A stretch of DNA of 6,658 bases from Endomicrobiia bacterium (lineage in GTDB: Bacteria > Elusimicrobiota > Endomicrobiia > PHAN01): NCBI GenBank assembly GCA_030018875.1, contig JASEHK010000081.1, positions 1 through 6,658 of the forward strand, in the 5' to 3' direction. Shown piece by piece: positions 6,255 through 6,658 of the stretch (position 1 is its first letter; each line of letters begins with the position of its first letter). The notes below the pieces were generated by a model, which ran no database searches, was not told the DNA's origin, and saw only the letters and a program-made list of their open reading frames with translations. Both the position numbers and the translations under genes were made by a program.

Positions 6255-6658
6255 ATGAATGACATATTTTTTGCTCTCGTATCCGCTTTGCTGGCTATGG
6301 ACGCCGTCGTTTTCGGACAGTTCGGCTTTTCAAGACCCATCGTCTGCGGCCCCGTGGCCGGTTTTCTCGTCGGAGATCCTCTTATGGGTCTTCGCGTCGG
6401 CGTGATACTCGAACTGATATGGATAAACACCATTCCCATCGGCACGACCCTGGCGCCGGATGTCGCGGTCGCTTCGCTGCTGACGGTATTCTGGAGCGCC
6501 GCCGCGAAATATTGCGGGGCGCCCGAGGGAGTCGTAGTCGTGACGGCAATGGCCGCGGCTCTTCCGGTCAGCATGATTTTCAGAAAACTGTCAGAACCGA
6601 AAGAAGAAAACATAAATCAACTCCAGCTTTATCTTCATTTTTTTAATATCAAGAAAGG
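6255..6658 (+). CDS. PTS mannose/sorbose-family IIC membrane component (3' truncated by window)
   Basis: An open frame from the ATG at 6255, 1 nt after the previous stop, runs to the window edge. It gives 134 residues of a protein usually about 240-270 long. The sequence is strongly hydrophobic. It carries the family signature FSRPIVCGPVAGFLVGD (25-41), preceded by LLAMDAVVFGQFG, and then the GVILELIWINTIPIGTTLAPD segment (49-69). Membrane segments are visible at about 3-20, 28-58 and 67-108, the second interrupted by the VGDP turn; residues 111-134 are hydrophilic and loop-like. IIC forms the sugar-translocating channel with IID, using phosphate delivered by IIA and IIB. It is separated from its IIB partner gene by the two GH57 genes. 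No clear Shine-Dalgarno is seen, so its translation is probably coupled to the GH57 gene upstream. A IID gene would be expected next, outside this window. Confidence 0.92.
   Translation, partial: MNDIFFALVSALLAMDAVVFGQFGFSRPIVCGPVAGFLVGDPLMGLRVGVILELIWINTIPIGTTLAPDVAVASLLTVFWSAAAKYCGAPEGVVVVTAMAAALPVSMIFRKLSEPKEENINQLQLYLHFFNIKK

Noticed and set aside
6227..6613. 128-residue reverse-strand open frame at the right end
   Set aside because: It is antisense to a clear PTS IIC reading frame that contains family signature motifs; its Thr/Ser/Pro-rich composition is typical of a shadow frame.
6639..6645. T-run resembling a rho-independent terminator tail
   Set aside because: No GC-rich inverted repeat precedes it and the IIC frame reads straight through it.

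Overview
The window is a tightly packed single-strand gene cluster from a bacterium. All seven genes are on the + strand and almost every base is coding. Three junctions are 4-nt ATGA stop/start overlaps (578-581, 1543-1546, 2484-2487) and the other three are gaps of 3, 8 and 1 nt. I see no internal promoter, terminator, RNA gene, mobile element, repeat array or CRISPR, so it reads as one operon that enters from the left and continues to the right.

Layout: (1) 1-581, C-terminal two thirds of rapZ (YvcJ), truncated by the window start. (2) 578-1546, yvcK, the CofD-like gluconeogenesis factor. (3) 1543-1950 and 1954-2487, IIA and IIB proteins of a mannose-family PTS permease. (4) 2484-4145, a GH57 enzyme of the branching-enzyme (AmyC/TK1436) type. 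(5) 4154-6253, a second GH57 enzyme of the 4-alpha-glucanotransferase/alpha-amylase type with DUF1925 and DUF1926 modules. (6) 6255-6658, the start of a mannose-family PTS IIC membrane protein, cut by the window end.

How the genes may work together: RapZ and YvcK bind amino-sugar-derived metabolites in the species studied (GlcN6P and UDP-GlcNAc respectively). The PTS proteins relay phosphate from PEP/HPr, and the two GH57 enzymes remodel cytoplasmic alpha-1,4/1,6-glucan (glycogen). The two glucan enzymes sit inside the PTS gene set, between IIB and IIC, which is the most unusual feature. It suggests that storage-glucan metabolism and PTS uptake or signalling are co-expressed under one carbon/cell-wall control locus. 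This link is inferred from gene order only.

Organism: base composition is moderately GC-rich (mid to upper 50s percent by eye), yet isoleucine is often written ATA (6 of 7 codons in the IIB gene). This argues against typical GC-rich Proteobacteria. The combination of rapZ-yvcK, mannose-type PTS and two GH57 enzymes would fit a Gram-negative-type or candidate phylum such as Elusimicrobiota or Omnitrophota, but this is a low-confidence guess.
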